64,000 nt of DNA, from positions 85,700-149,699 of the forward strand of contig NZ_NEHW01000014.1 of NCBI RefSeq assembly GCF_002112505.1, read 5' to 3'. Under the pieces are notes generated by a model. The model did no database searches. It was given only the letters and a program-made list of their open reading frames with translations, and was not told where the DNA came from. The position numbers and the translations under genes were made by a program. Below, in pieces: positions 1 to 7,282 of this stretch (positions are counted from its first letter, which is position 1; each line of letters opens with the position of its first letter). This DNA comes from Pseudomonas sp. R28(2017). Lineage in GTDB: Bacteria; Pseudomonadota; Gammaproteobacteria; Pseudomonadales; Pseudomonadaceae.

Positions 1-186
1 CAGGCCAGCGATCGTGATTTCGCCGTCCGATGCGTCTTGCAAGCGCTCAGCAAGATCGACGGATGCCTTCCGATGACCACCTGCGAGCTGCCAGAGATGG
101 CCGACAGTGGTTTTCGCTGCGGCTGCTACATCCCGCCGGCGCTCATTGGTGGCAGTAGCCAACCATTCACGGAGGTGATCATTCAT
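1..186 (-). CDS. Cro-like repressor, 3' end beyond window
   Basis: The minus-strand reading frame opens with MNDHLREWLATATNERRRDV and runs off the left edge, leaving about 62 codons. It has a helix-turn-helix (about residues 20-50: AAAAKTTVGHLWQLAGGHRK) resembling phage Cro/YdaS proteins. The ATG is preceded by a good ribosome site (TAGGAGA, 7 nt spacing). It is divergent from the CI repressor gene, the usual lambdoid cro/cI arrangement, so it is probably the first gene of the lytic (pR) transcript. The missing C-terminus prevents a firmer family call. Confidence 0.75.
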   Translation of the reverse strand, partial: MNDHLREWLATATNERRRDVAAAAKTTVGHLWQLAGGHRKASVDLAERLQDASDGEITIAGL

Positions 187-212
187 CTGGGTTCTCCTAA
201 CACATATGACGA

Positions 213-280
213 AATTTAGCTCATGGCTAATTCTCGAGCAAGGAGAATTTAGCTTTGCGCACATTTAGCACAGGGCTAAA
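213..280. promoter_or_regulatory. cI/cro divergent promoters with operators
   Basis: Two palindromes of the form TTTAGC-N5-GCTAAA are visible: 215-231 (one mismatch) and 264-280 (perfect), with a half site at 248-253. On the minus strand TTGCTC-N17-TAAATT (241-213) is a pR-like promoter whose -10 is made by the operator arm. On the plus strand TTGCGC-N16-TAAACA (255-282) is a pRM-like promoter, again with the operator arm as -10. This predicts that repressor binding shuts both promoters, including its own gene. The assignment to CI/Cro is inferred from position and symmetry. Confidence 0.75.
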
Positions 281-299
281 CACTGGCATTCTTCGCGCC

Positions 300-1142
300 A
301 TGGATATCTACGAAATTCGCAAGCACAACCTGGTGAAGCTGATCGGCAGCCAGAGAAAAGGGTCCTGCGCGGAGCGCTGGGGGATGGCTCCTGCGCACCT
401 GAGCCAGATCCTCTCCGACAAGACGGCGAAGAACCTGGGCGACGACGTAGCGCGCCGGATCGAGGAAGTTGAGGGGCTGCCAAGAGGCTGGTTCGACTCG
501 ATCCCCTCGGGTGACGAAGCGCAACCACTGGCTGAAGCCGTGGACATCAAGCTGTCAGCTGCAGATCTGGTAAAACAGATGCTCGCGAAAAGCGGGAGAG
601 GTATTCCTGAGGAGACTCGCCAGAGGCTACTGGCTGCAGCCGAGGAGCCAGCTCCGGCTACCGTTCCAAGCGACGGCGGAGTCATCAAGGCGGATTTCAA
701 CCGCCCCGGCCTGGTCGGCGATGAGGTCTGGATCGCCCACTACGACGTGCGCGGCGCTATGGGCGGCGGCGAACAAACCCATGACTTCCCAGAAATGCTG
801 CAGGACGTGCGCGTCAGCCCCCGGCACCTGCGTGAGCTGGGTGTTGAGTTCAAGGAGCACTACCACCTGAAGCTGGTAACCGGCTGGGGTCAGTCGATGG
901 CCCCCACTATCAAGAATCGCGACCCACTGATCGTCGACGTCAGCATTCGGGAATTCGCGGGTGACGGGATCTACTACTTCTCCTGGGGTGGACACGAGTA
1001 CATCAAGCGCCTGCAGATCGCGGACGAGGAGTATTTCGAGATGATCTCGGACAACCCGAAGCACAAAGATCGGATGATCCGGCGGGAAGAGACCTACATC
1101 CAGGCGAGAGTGCTCTTGGTTTGGAATGCTCATTTGGTTTAA
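300..1142 (+). CDS. CI-type prophage repressor, S24 peptidase-like
   Basis: Maintains lysogeny by binding operators and should be inactivated by RecA-stimulated self-cleavage. The 280-residue product has an N-terminal DNA-binding part (about 1-60) and a C-terminal S24/LexA-like domain. The nucleophile is Ser199 in GWGQSMAP and the general base Lys236 in YIKRL; their 37-residue spacing matches LexA. The cleavage site is probably in the GAMGGGE segment (about 152-158), though a canonical Ala-Gly pair is not obvious. The start chosen is the ATG that begins MDIYEIRK. An upstream in-frame start would lie inside the perfect operator and is unlikely. The chosen ATG lies only about 20 nt past the predicted pRM -10 and has no clear Shine-Dalgarno, as in lambda cI. 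Confidence 0.9.
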   Translation: MDIYEIRKHNLVKLIGSQRKGSCAERWGMAPAHLSQILSDKTAKNLGDDVARRIEEVEGLPRGWFDSIPSGDEAQPLAEAVDIKLSAADLVKQMLAKSGRGIPEETRQRLLAAAEEPAPATVPSDGGVIKADFNRPGLVGDEVWIAHYDVRGAMGGGEQTHDFPEMLQDVRVSPRHLRELGVEFKEHYHLKLVTGWGQSMAPTIKNRDPLIVDVSIREFAGDGIYYFSWGGHEYIKRLQIADEEYFEMISDNPKHKDRMIRREETYIQARVLLVWNAHLV

Positions 1143-1250
1143 GGCTGAGCTTCCCTGCCGAATAAAAACATGCAAGCATTACTGACAAAGTGCTTGCAAA
1201 ATCAACCATCGCAAGCTAAAAAGCAAATATCCTAAACAAAGGAGCATGTG

Positions 1251-2258
1251 ATGGCGGATGAAAAAAGCGGTAAATCTAAAGGCGGAAAAGCTCGGTCCGA
1301 GTCTTTAACCCCCGAGCGCCGATCTGAAATTGCGAGAAACGCTGCGCTGGCGAAGGCTGAGATTAGGAATCTGCCAAAAGTGACGCATGGCTCCTCAGAT
1401 CATCCGCTGAAGATTGGGGATGCAGAAATTCCGTGTTATGTCCTCGAAGATGGTACGCGCGTTTTATCTCAGCGCGGCCTCATTGCAGGTCTTGGGATGA
1501 GCCGCGGTAGCCGCCAGCAGGGCGGCGACCGAATGGTGACTTTTTTGGAGTCTAAGGGCGTGAAACCCTTTGTTTCCGAGGATCTCCTGGCGGCGATCAC
1601 GAAGCCCATTCGGTTCCTGTCTGGTAACAATGCTGCAGTTGTCACATTCGGCTACCCTGCCACCGTCTTGGCAGATATTTGCGAAGCGGTACTAGCGGCT
1701 AGGAAGGTCGGCGCATTGCATTATCAGCAGGTGCATATTGCTGAGCAGTGCGAGGTGTTAGTGCGAGGATTCGCACGCGTTGGCATCATCGCGCTTGTTG
1801 ACGAGGCCACCGGCTATCAAAAAGACCGCGCGCGTGATGCCTTAGCACAAATCTTAGAGGCCTTCGTCGCGAAAGAACTTCAGCCTTATGTACGAACATT
1901 CCCGCCAGACTATTACGAGCATCTTTTCCGACTTCGCGGTCTGAAATACCCTCCAGAAAACGCTAATTACCGCCCACAGTACTTCGGCAAGCTGACCAAC
2001 GATATAGTTTACAGGCGACTTGCACCTGGGTTGCTAGCTGAGCTCAAAAAAGAAAACAACCGAGATAGCAAGAAGGGTCACCTGCACAGGCGTCTAACGC
2101 CAGAGACCGGGCATGCAAAACTGAGAGAGCATCTCTCCTCAGTCACCACAGCAATGAAACTTAGCAAGGACTACCCAGACTTTATAGAAAAGCTCAACAT
2201 GCTGCACCCCCGCTATGGAGACACGTTGACGCTAGACTTAGATAAAGAGGATGTATAG
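1251..2258 (+). CDS. P63C domain-containing phage protein
   Basis: A 335-residue cytoplasmic protein with a Lys/Ser-rich N-terminus (SGKSKGGKARSE) and a body that resembles the P63C family found in prophages and mobile DNA. Its molecular role is unknown. The ATG is preferred over the GTG just before it because AAAGGAG lies 6 nt upstream. Base composition is clearly more AT-rich than the replication genes to the right, and the gene has its own upstream region and a terminator, so it behaves as an independently transcribed moron placed between the repressor and pL. Family assignment is from recognition of the sequence pattern. Confidence 0.75.
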   Translation: MADEKSGKSKGGKARSESLTPERRSEIARNAALAKAEIRNLPKVTHGSSDHPLKIGDAEIPCYVLEDGTRVLSQRGLIAGLGMSRGSRQQGGDRMVTFLESKGVKPFVSEDLLAAITKPIRFLSGNNAAVVTFGYPATVLADICEAVLAARKVGALHYQQVHIAEQCEVLVRGFARVGIIALVDEATGYQKDRARDALAQILEAFVAKELQPYVRTFPPDYYEHLFRLRGLKYPPENANYRPQYFGKLTNDIVYRRLAPGLLAELKKENNRDSKKGHLHRRLTPETGHAKLREHLSSVTTAMKLSKDYPDFIEKLNMLHPRYGDTLTLDLDKEDV

Positions 2259-2327
2259 CTTCAACTACAACTCGGTGTAGCTGTTGCCTACGATCCTTCC
2301 AGTCTGGTACTTTCACCGGCCACAAAT

Positions 2328-2351
2328 AGCCCGCCATTGAGCGGGCTTTTT
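2328..2351 (+). terminator. Rho-independent terminator after P63C gene
   Basis: AGCCCGC, a six-base loop, GCGGGCT and a T run form a perfect 7-bp stem. It lies between the P63C stop and the convergent DUF1654-like gene. Confidence 0.85.
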
Positions 2352-2359
2352 CTAGCCCA

Positions 2360-2683
2360 TCAGAAAGGCGCCTCCTCCTCCACCTCGACATCGCTGTCTT
2401 CCTCGATGATGAAATCGTCTCGCTCTTGAAGCGCGCTTCGCTCCCACCGGACGGTCACCGTGCCGTCGTCATTGAACGTCAGGTCCAGCTCGGGCACTTC
2501 AGCGATCAGCCCGATCACCTCCTCCCACTCTGCCTCCCCGTCCGTGTCCAGGCGATGGATCGTCACCCAGCGCTGCGTCTGTGCGATCGGGTGGTTGATC
2601 ATCGACGACACCCTCAGGCTCAGCCTCTCTAGGCCGGTCATTTCCTGACGCTGCTTCGGCGCCGCTTTGTTCTGCTTGGACAT
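2360..2683 (-). CDS. DUF1654-like prophage protein, SOS-linked
   Basis: A 107-residue acidic protein that matches the DUF1654 family common in Pseudomonas prophages (core MTGLERLSLRVSSMINHP, then WVTIHRLDTDGEAEWEEV). No enzymatic motif is seen and the C-terminus is very acidic (EEDSDVEVEEEAPF). The start at MSKQNK is supported by GGAG 8-11 nt upstream; an upstream in-frame start would overlap the control sites. Its promoter region holds both a LexA box and a CI-type operator, so both SOS and phage immunity probably govern it. An antirepressor-type role is an inference from regulation only. Confidence 0.7.
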   Translation of the reverse strand: MSKQNKAAPKQRQEMTGLERLSLRVSSMINHPIAQTQRWVTIHRLDTDGEAEWEEVIGLIAEVPELDLTFNDDGTVTVRWERSALQERDDFIIEEDSDVEVEEEAPF

Positions 2684-2700
2684 AGTTTCATCTCCGGAAA

Positions 2701-2716
2701 CTGTATATTCGTACAG
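2701..2716 (-). promoter_or_regulatory. LexA (SOS) box upstream of DUF1654-like gene
   Basis: CTGTATATTCGTACAG fits the CTG-N10-CAG LexA consensus with an AT-rich near-palindromic centre. It sits about 18 nt before the start codon, downstream of the predicted -10, where LexA would block elongation or clearance. Confidence 0.8.
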
Positions 2717-2726
2717 TAATTTTAGA

Positions 2727-2755
2727 ATCATAGCGCAGTGCTAAATCTCAGGTAA
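2727..2755 (-). promoter_or_regulatory. Promoter and operator for DUF1654-like gene
   Basis: On the minus strand TTACCT-N17-TATGAT makes a plausible sigma-70 promoter. A copy of the prophage operator (2729-2745, one full GCTAAA arm and a 4/6 arm) overlaps its -10. Confidence 0.6.
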
Positions 2756-2810
2756 AGGCCCTGCTCAAGAACCTCAGTCCTGGATGCATTTTGTCGCTCG
2801 GCGAAAAGAA

Positions 2811-2854
2811 TTTAGCTCTAAGCTATTGACGATGCTTTAGCGCGCAGCTAAATT
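2811..2854 (+). promoter_or_regulatory. pL-like early promoter with two operators
   Basis: TTGACG-N17-TAAATT (2826-2854) is the best promoter in the prophage arm. A perfect operator TTTAGC-N5-GCTAAA (2836-2852) supplies the -10, and a second copy (2811-2827, one arm degenerate) overlaps the -35. The layout matches the cro-side promoter, so the same repressor should control both. It points towards the leader, the recombination genes and eventually xis/int. Confidence 0.8.
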
Positions 2855-2859
2855 TCACC

Positions 2860-3203
2860 TCAAGCAGTCACCAACCAGGGACTGCCGAGGCCCTCACCGG
2901 CCGTCGTTCTTTAACAGCCAGCGCAACAACCAACAGACCGCATTGCCTCTACCGGCGACCGGCGCCAGACAGCCCCGAAAGGCTGCCCACGACAGGGAGA
3001 ACCCTGTACGGCTGACGAAGGTGAAACGCCTGAACTGAGAGAACGACCCGGGCATGCAATGCGCCCCGCCACCCCCGGCGGCAGTAGGGAGGAAGCGAGC
3101 GGCGCCCACCGATAACCGGCGGCGCGGCGAGTGACCAGACAAGCATCGATTTCGCCCAGGCGGCTGCCAGTCGCAGGCCTGGGCCTGACCAACAGGAGGT
3201 CAC
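2860..3203 (+). ncRNA. Structured untranslated leader of early operon (candidate)
   Basis: About 340 bases with no supported reading frame directly downstream of pL. Local hairpins are clear: CAGCC/GGCTG (2970-2985) and ACAGGG/CCCTGT with an AGAA loop (2992-3007), plus several GC-rich inverted pairs. It ends at a strong Shine-Dalgarno before a 29-residue peptide. It could be an antitermination site, an anti-repressor RNA or simply a long 5' UTR. The RNA nature is inferred. Confidence 0.4.
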
Positions 3204-3204
3204 C

Positions 3205-3294
3205 ATGCTTTACCGAATCGCAGGATTTTCGGCCGTAGCCTCGCTACTCGCGCCGGTCTTCGTGGCCGTGTTGAAGCTGGTGGGCCTGCTGTAG
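3205..3294 (+). CDS. 29-residue hydrophobic peptide
   Basis: An ATG with AGGAGG 6 nt upstream opens a 29-codon frame starting MLYRIAGFSAVASLL and ending KLVGLL. It is almost wholly hydrophobic with one Pro near the middle and single Arg and Lys residues, so it should insert in the inner membrane. It is the first gene after the pL leader. Function is unknown; small membrane toxins, leader peptides and lysis- or exclusion-related peptides are all possible. The strong ribosome site and phage-early position are the reasons to call it. Confidence 0.6.
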   Translation: MLYRIAGFSAVASLLAPVFVAVLKLVGLL

Positions 3295-3308
3295 CAACAC
3301 GATCCCCT

Positions 3309-3334
3309 TGATGCCCTTCTCGCGGGGGGCATCA
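3309..3334 (+). terminator. Hairpin after the 29-aa peptide gene
   Basis: TGATGCCC and GGGCATCA form an 8-bp stem just after the stop codon. No T tract follows, so it may be an attenuator or RNA-stabilising stem rather than a full terminator. Confidence 0.4.
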
Positions 3335-3375
3335 GGGAAATCATGCTAGTAGAGTATGGTTAGATGGATTCGTCG

Positions 3376-3624
3376 CTAACCCTTGGAATCAGTCTTCGTC
3401 TTCTCAGGCGGTGGTGTTGGGGTTGTTTTTTCGGATGGCTTGATAGGCTCCTTAGGCGGATGAACCACCCTAAGGTCTGGACCCTGATTTTTTTTAGTAG
3501 GGTCTGCAGATTTGTGCATCTTATTAATCTCATCCTCGGTATACGTTTTGCCATCGTCTGCTGCATGAGCTGGGCCGTATACAGCGATGAAGGAGATCAG
3601 TGCAGATATAACCAGTCGTTTCAT
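3376..3624 (-). CDS. Small secreted Lys/Pro-rich protein
   Basis: An 82-residue product with a standard signal peptide (MKRLVISALISFIAVYGPAHA, cleavage probably after AHA). The mature part is short and charged, with Pro/Thr/Lys repeats at the C-terminus (PTPPPEKTKTDSKG). The start at MKRLV has GGAG upstream. It is transcribed against the early operon and is AT-rich, so it looks like a moron expressed from the lysogen. It could be periplasmic; function is unknown. Confidence 0.6.
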   Translation of the reverse strand: MKRLVISALISFIAVYGPAHAADDGKTYTEDEINKMHKSADPTKKNQGPDLRVVHPPKEPIKPSEKTTPTPPPEKTKTDSKG

Positions 3625-3828
3625 TTTCGTGCTCCGATTCTGAGTGGTTGTGCACGGGTACGACAGTTTTCCCAGCTGTAAGAGTAGGTGAGCATGACCA
3701 TGCTGTAGAAACAGCCCCATAAAAAACATCCGTTCTAGCATGTAAATCACTCATTGCAGTGCAAGGTGCTCTGCCCAAATGACTGGTTCGTGCGAATACA
3801 GCTATATAGATGCTAACGGATAGTTGTA

Positions 3829-4074
3829 TTAGCCGATCCCATCTCTTGCCCTGCTTCCCCTAGCAGGCTGCATCGGAGTTTGATCTGAATGCGCAGGCTG
3901 ATGCGCGAGTGTAAGACCTGATGGATCGCGGGAATCATGGCCGGCAAAGTGAGTAAGCGCCCAGATGGCCATGGCGAGTCCAACAATAAGCGGCTGAAAC
4001 CTTCGCCCCGGTGAAACTCCGGTGTCACTGAGGCCGCTAATAGCCAAGCCGGAGATCAGCGCCGGCCAGATCAC
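3829..4074 (-). CDS. Possible small phage membrane protein
   Basis: A GTG-started frame of 81 codons with two hydrophobic stretches (WPALISGLAISGL and PLIVGLAMAIWALTHFAG) and a polar C-terminus. The ribosome site is weak, and no family was recognised. It is kept because the hydrophobic segments are well formed and the 700-bp stretch around it is otherwise empty; it may be a chance frame. Confidence 0.35.
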   Translation of the reverse strand: MIWPALISGLAISGLSDTGVSPGRRFQPLIVGLAMAIWALTHFAGHDSRDPSGLTLAHQPAHSDQTPMQPARGSRARDGIG

Positions 4075-4079
4075 ACCCC

Positions 4080-4330
4080 GATGCAGAGAAGCGCTCAGCT
4101 CAGGGCGCGGTTACCGAAGCACCTGTGGACGTCCCTTCCCTCGCTCCGGGGGTAAACGAATTGCGCCTCTGGATGGGTCCACGCCAAGCCAGCTGCTGGG
4201 GTAGCGCCCGGCATCTGCATCCCCCCTTCCCTTCAATTCGACCGCATCGGCAGGCGCCAGGCCACCTTTCACGGTGGGTTTGGTCACCCGCGCCTGGCTC
4301 CTGGCCAATGCGGTTGCACAACCACTAGGA
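4080..4330 (+). other. Non-coding stretch with nested hairpins
   Basis: No supported gene. It contains a multi-stem fold just before the next gene: GCCAGGC (4256-4262) pairs with GCCTGGC (4292-4298), enclosing the hairpin CCACC/GGTGG (4262-4277). Upstream, GTGGAC and GTCCAC also form a distant pair. It may be an untranslated leader of the recombination block. Confidence 0.35.
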
Positions 4331-4337
4331 GGACGCC

Positions 4338-4757
4338 ATGGGCGCACTTCGAGCAGCACAATGGCGGTACGACCATGCTGAGCCGGAAGACGACTCGGCG
4401 TATCAGGAAGCGGCGCAAAACTGGATCGAGAGCAAGGCCGAGGAGCTGGTCGGCGGCTGCGATGTTCTGATCCCGCAGCGCTTTGGCGGACCGGTTGGCG
4501 TTCGCCAGGACCAGTTCGTAACCAAGCTGGCCGAGCATCTCCGCGCTCTGCAAGAAGCTGAGAAGGACGATCTCAACGCCCTGGCCCTCCTCCTGCTCCA
4601 GGCGCAGGCCGGTGGCCCGGTGAAGAGCATGGTCCCCGACATCCTCGGCCCAAGCGACCACGTCGGCGGAAAGCTCTTCGAGATCGCCGAGTCGATGCTT
4701 GAAGGGTACGCCGAACAAGGCCTGCAGCACGACGCCGATCAGGCCAATGAGCCATGA
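4338..4757 (+). CDS. Phage protein of unknown function (139 aa)
   Basis: A soluble, mostly helical, acidic protein beginning MGALRAAQWRYDHAEPED, with a strong ribosome site (AGGAGG). No family or motif was recognised. It is the first gene of a tightly overlapped set (ATGA overlap with the next gene), preceding the ssDNA-annealing protein, so a role in phage recombination or early takeover is possible but not shown. Confidence 0.7.
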   Translation: MGALRAAQWRYDHAEPEDDSAYQEAAQNWIESKAEELVGGCDVLIPQRFGGPVGVRQDQFVTKLAEHLRALQEAEKDDLNALALLLLQAQAGGPVKSMVPDILGPSDHVGGKLFEIAESMLEGYAEQGLQHDADQANEP

Positions 4758-4945
4758 GCCCGCACGTCCTGCTCGACAACGAACTGGATGCCCTGGCCGA
4801 CCCATCCACCCCGGTTAGCTGGTCAGTGATGATCCAGAAGCAGCTCACCGAAATGATGGCCGATCAGCGCATCACCATCGAAGAGTTCAACCACTACTGC
4901 GGGCGCCTCAACAAGATCGTTGGTGGGCGCAAGGAGGTTGCATGA
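4754..4945 (+). CDS. Small phage protein (63 aa)
   Basis: Starts within the stop of the preceding gene (ATGA overlap), which indicates translational coupling. The middle (SVMIQKQLTEMMADQRITIEEFNHYCGRL) looks helical. No function recognised. Confidence 0.65.
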   Translation: MSPHVLLDNELDALADPSTPVSWSVMIQKQLTEMMADQRITIEEFNHYCGRLNKIVGGRKEVA

Positions 4946-5157
4946 CTACTCCGGTTTTCCCGTCGATCATCGACGACCAGGTGGCCGAGGTCGCCCAGGC
5001 CCTGCCAGATGACCGAATCCTGATGGTCTTCAAGGGCCTGACCATGGAGGACGCCATGAATCAGGCGCGCCTGGCTCACATCGAGAACCCGGCGGCATGG
5101 TCGGGCCGGGCTTATCTCTGCGGCATGTGCACGCTGGCCTACGAGGTCCGCACGTGA
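4942..5157 (+). CDS. Small phage protein (71 aa)
   Basis: Overlaps the previous stop by four bases and is followed by a GTGA overlap, so it is coupled on both sides. Begins MTTPVFPSIIDDQVAEVAQ. Two cysteines near the C-terminus (YLCGMCTLAYE) form a CxxC pair that could bind metal or form a disulfide. No function recognised. Confidence 0.65.
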   Translation: MTTPVFPSIIDDQVAEVAQALPDDRILMVFKGLTMEDAMNQARLAHIENPAAWSGRAYLCGMCTLAYEVRT

Positions 5158-5267
5158 GCCGCCAGCAGGCCAGACGCATGGCGTTCTGGCGCGGCTCCGT
5201 CTCCATGCTCTTCGCCTGCACTTTCTTCATGCTCGCCAGCGCACTGGCCGGCAGCGTCACTTCCTGA
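5154..5267 (+). CDS. 37-residue single-span membrane peptide
   Basis: A GTG start overlaps the previous stop (GTGA). The basic N-terminus (SRQQARRMAFWRG) followed by a hydrophobic stretch (SMLFACTFFMLASALAG) predicts one membrane span with the N-terminus inside. No family recognised. Its tight coupling to upstream genes argues that it is real. Confidence 0.55.
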   Translation: MSRQQARRMAFWRGSVSMLFACTFFMLASALAGSVTS

Positions 5268-5440
5268 ATCACGTAGCCGAGCACGGCGGCCCTTCGGGAT
5301 AACCGTACCCCTTCGGGAGCGTAAGCGGCGAGAGCGCGCAACCATCCACCGCAGCCAGGGCCTGGAGCGTACCTCCGTGCCTGGGTGACCTGGCATTTCT
5401 CCTTCCAACTGACGGCGCCGGCGTGGCGCGAGGTTTTCCA

Positions 5441-6172
5441 ATGTCCACTACCAACATGCGCATCTGGGAGCAGGTGCAGACCACCGATACCCGCTACACC
5501 AAGAACGCCGAGGTCGGCGGCCAGAAGATCACCAGCCTGAACGGCACCGCAATGGTCATGAAGGCCACCGAGGTGTTCGGCCCGGTCGGTATCGGCTGGG
5601 GCTGGAAGGTCATCGAAGAGCGATTCGATGACGGCCACGAGGTGTTCGCCGGTGAAGGCGACAAGCGAATCTGCCTGGGCCGGGAGATCGGCCATACCGT
5701 CAAAATCCAGCTCTGGTTCATGCAGGACGGCCAACGCGGCGAGGTCGAGCAGTACGGGTGCACCCGGTACCAGTACAAGACCAAGTACGGCATGACCACC
5801 GATGGCGAGGCGCCGAAGAAATCCCTGACCGATGCCATCAAGAAAGCCCTGTCCATGCTGGGCTTCAGCGCCGACGTGTTCCTTGGGATGTTTGACGACC
5901 AGAACTACGTCCAGCAGTTGCAGGCCGAGCAGGCCATCGAGCAGGCCGAAGACCGCCAAGCCGAGATCGAGCGCCAACAGCAGGAGCGCCTGGACTTCAT
6001 CAAGGACACGATCGAGACCATGCAGAAGGCGGTGACGCCGCATGAGCGCAAGAAGATCCACGACCATGCAGTGCGCAAGCTCATCGGTCGCAAGGACGAG
6101 AAAGGCGCGGCGCGGATCTCCCTTGAATTGAAGAACCTCGAAGCCGGCAAACCGCAGGAGGCCGCAGCATGA
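5441..6172 (+). CDS. ssDNA-annealing (Rad52/Sak-like) recombination protein
   Basis: Probably anneals single strands in phage homologous recombination. The 243-residue product has a compact N-terminal domain with GWGWKVIEERF and the segment TTDGEAPKKSLTDAIKKALS, typical of phage Rad52-superfamily/DUF1071-like annealing proteins, where the Lys-rich helix contacts DNA. A charged Gln/Glu/Arg coiled segment follows (about 165-200). The start at MSTTNM is chosen for GAGG 8 nt upstream. A four-base overlap with the Gp157-like gene indicates coupling. The exact annealing family was not resolved. Confidence 0.7.
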   Translation: MSTTNMRIWEQVQTTDTRYTKNAEVGGQKITSLNGTAMVMKATEVFGPVGIGWGWKVIEERFDDGHEVFAGEGDKRICLGREIGHTVKIQLWFMQDGQRGEVEQYGCTRYQYKTKYGMTTDGEAPKKSLTDAIKKALSMLGFSADVFLGMFDDQNYVQQLQAEQAIEQAEDRQAEIERQQQERLDFIKDTIETMQKAVTPHERKKIHDHAVRKLIGRKDEKGAARISLELKNLEAGKPQEAAA

Positions 6173-6732
6173 CCCAGCTCTACGCTCTCACCGGCCAGAT
6201 GGCCGAGCTCGCTGCCATGTGCGACACCGACGACGAAGGCCTCAAGCAGGCCATTCAAGACACCATGGCCGGCATCCAAGGTGAGTTCGAGGTGAAGGCC
6301 GACAACATCGTCATGCTGCGCCGGAACATCGAAGGCGATATCAGCGCGATCGACGCGGAAATCGACCGCCTCAACGAACTCAAGCGCATCAAGGCCAACA
6401 GCGTGACCGCCATCACCGACTACCTGCGCCGGAACATGGACGCGGCCAACATCAAGTCGATCAAGCGACCGCTGTTCACCATCAGCCTGGTCACCGGCAA
6501 AGAGAAGGTGATCGTCGACAACGAACAGGCGGTACCGGATGAACTGACGTCTGTGGTGACCAAGATCGCGCCGGACAAGAACGCCATCGCCGCCAAGCTC
6601 AAGGCTGACCGCGAGCACAACGAAGCTGTCCGCAAGCGCATGGCCGCCGGCGAGGACTGTGAAGACGAACTCATCCCTGAGCCAGCCTGGGCGCATCTTG
6701 AGCGCGGCGAGAGCTCGATCCGCATCAAGTGA
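6169..6732 (+). CDS. Gp157-like siphovirus protein
   Basis: A 187-residue protein matching the siphovirus Gp157 pattern: an N-terminal region, then a long coiled segment (DAEIDRLNELKRIKANSVTAITDYLRR within about 60-95), a beta-rich centre (FTISLVTGKEKVIVDNEQAVPDE) and the IAPDKNAIAAKLKAD element. In streptococcal phages a homologue was linked to phage-resistance phenotypes. In many phages it sits beside single-strand annealing or SSB genes, as here. It starts inside the previous stop codon (ATGA). Confidence 0.8.
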   Translation: MTQLYALTGQMAELAAMCDTDDEGLKQAIQDTMAGIQGEFEVKADNIVMLRRNIEGDISAIDAEIDRLNELKRIKANSVTAITDYLRRNMDAANIKSIKRPLFTISLVTGKEKVIVDNEQAVPDELTSVVTKIAPDKNAIAAKLKADREHNEAVRKRMAAGEDCEDELIPEPAWAHLERGESSIRIK

Positions 6733-6739
6733 GGTGAGC

Positions 6740-7282
6740 ATGAACCAATCCATCGATCTGGAGGCCGCCAAAGCGGCCTTCTTCGCGTCTGGCGGCCAGC
6801 TGATTGTGCTGGAGGGTTTCACCTACCGGCCGCTGCCTCCGCGCAAAGGCCCTGAAGCGCAGTCAGCGCCGGCTGCCAAAGCGCCTTCCAAGAAGGCCGC
6901 GCCATCGCCCCGCAAGGAAAAAATGAAAGCCCGCGCCGACCAGGTGGCCGAAATGGCCAAGACCATGACGTGTCAGCAGGTCCATGAGGCCACTGGCATT
7001 TCCAAGCAGGCCCTATTCCGGGCCTCGCGGGAAGGCAACTTCGTGTTCCGGCGCGCAGAGCTGAAGAAGTCGGCCAACAGTAAGCGCGATGCCCAGCGCC
7101 AGATCCAGCGAAACCTGAAGCGGATCGAGGAACTGAAGGTGGTCCAGCAAATCTGCGCCCTGCGCGATACCGGCTTGCACCGCGCCCAGGTAGCCGAGCA
7201 GTTGGGCCTGAATTACGGAACGCTGGTGAAGATCATCGAGCGCAACGACATCAACTTCCCGCGGGTGCGTGTCAGGAAATGA
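6740..7282 (+). CDS. Phage DNA-binding protein with two HTH-like segments
   Basis: A 180-residue very basic protein. An Ala/Pro/Lys linker (about 35-65) follows a short N-terminal domain. Two helix-turn-helix-like segments follow: MTCQQVHEATGISKQALFRA (about 75-95) and GLHRAQVAEQLGLNYGTLVK (about 147-166). GAGGTGAGC precedes the ATG. It could be a regulator of early genes or a replication accessory protein; neither is shown. Confidence 0.65.
   Translation: MNQSIDLEAAKAAFFASGGQLIVLEGFTYRPLPPRKGPEAQSAPAAKAPSKKAAPSPRKEKMKARADQVAEMAKTMTCQQVHEATGISKQALFRASREGNFVFRRAELKKSANSKRDAQRQIQRNLKRIEELKVVQQICALRDTGLHRAQVAEQLGLNYGTLVKIIERNDINFPRVRVRK

Noticed and set aside
37..219. 60-codon plus-strand frame at the left edge
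   Set aside because: The minus strand encodes a convincing Cro-like HTH protein with a good ribosome site; the plus frame is its shadow and ends in the operator region.
2905..2925. GTTCTTTAACA-type sequence, reminiscent of rRNA leader regions
   Set aside because: No rRNA sequence follows; it lies in the phage early leader and the similarity is short.
3625..3750. N-terminal extension of the small secreted protein
   Set aside because: The longer frame lacks a ribosome site, while the internal ATG begins a standard signal peptide after GGAG.
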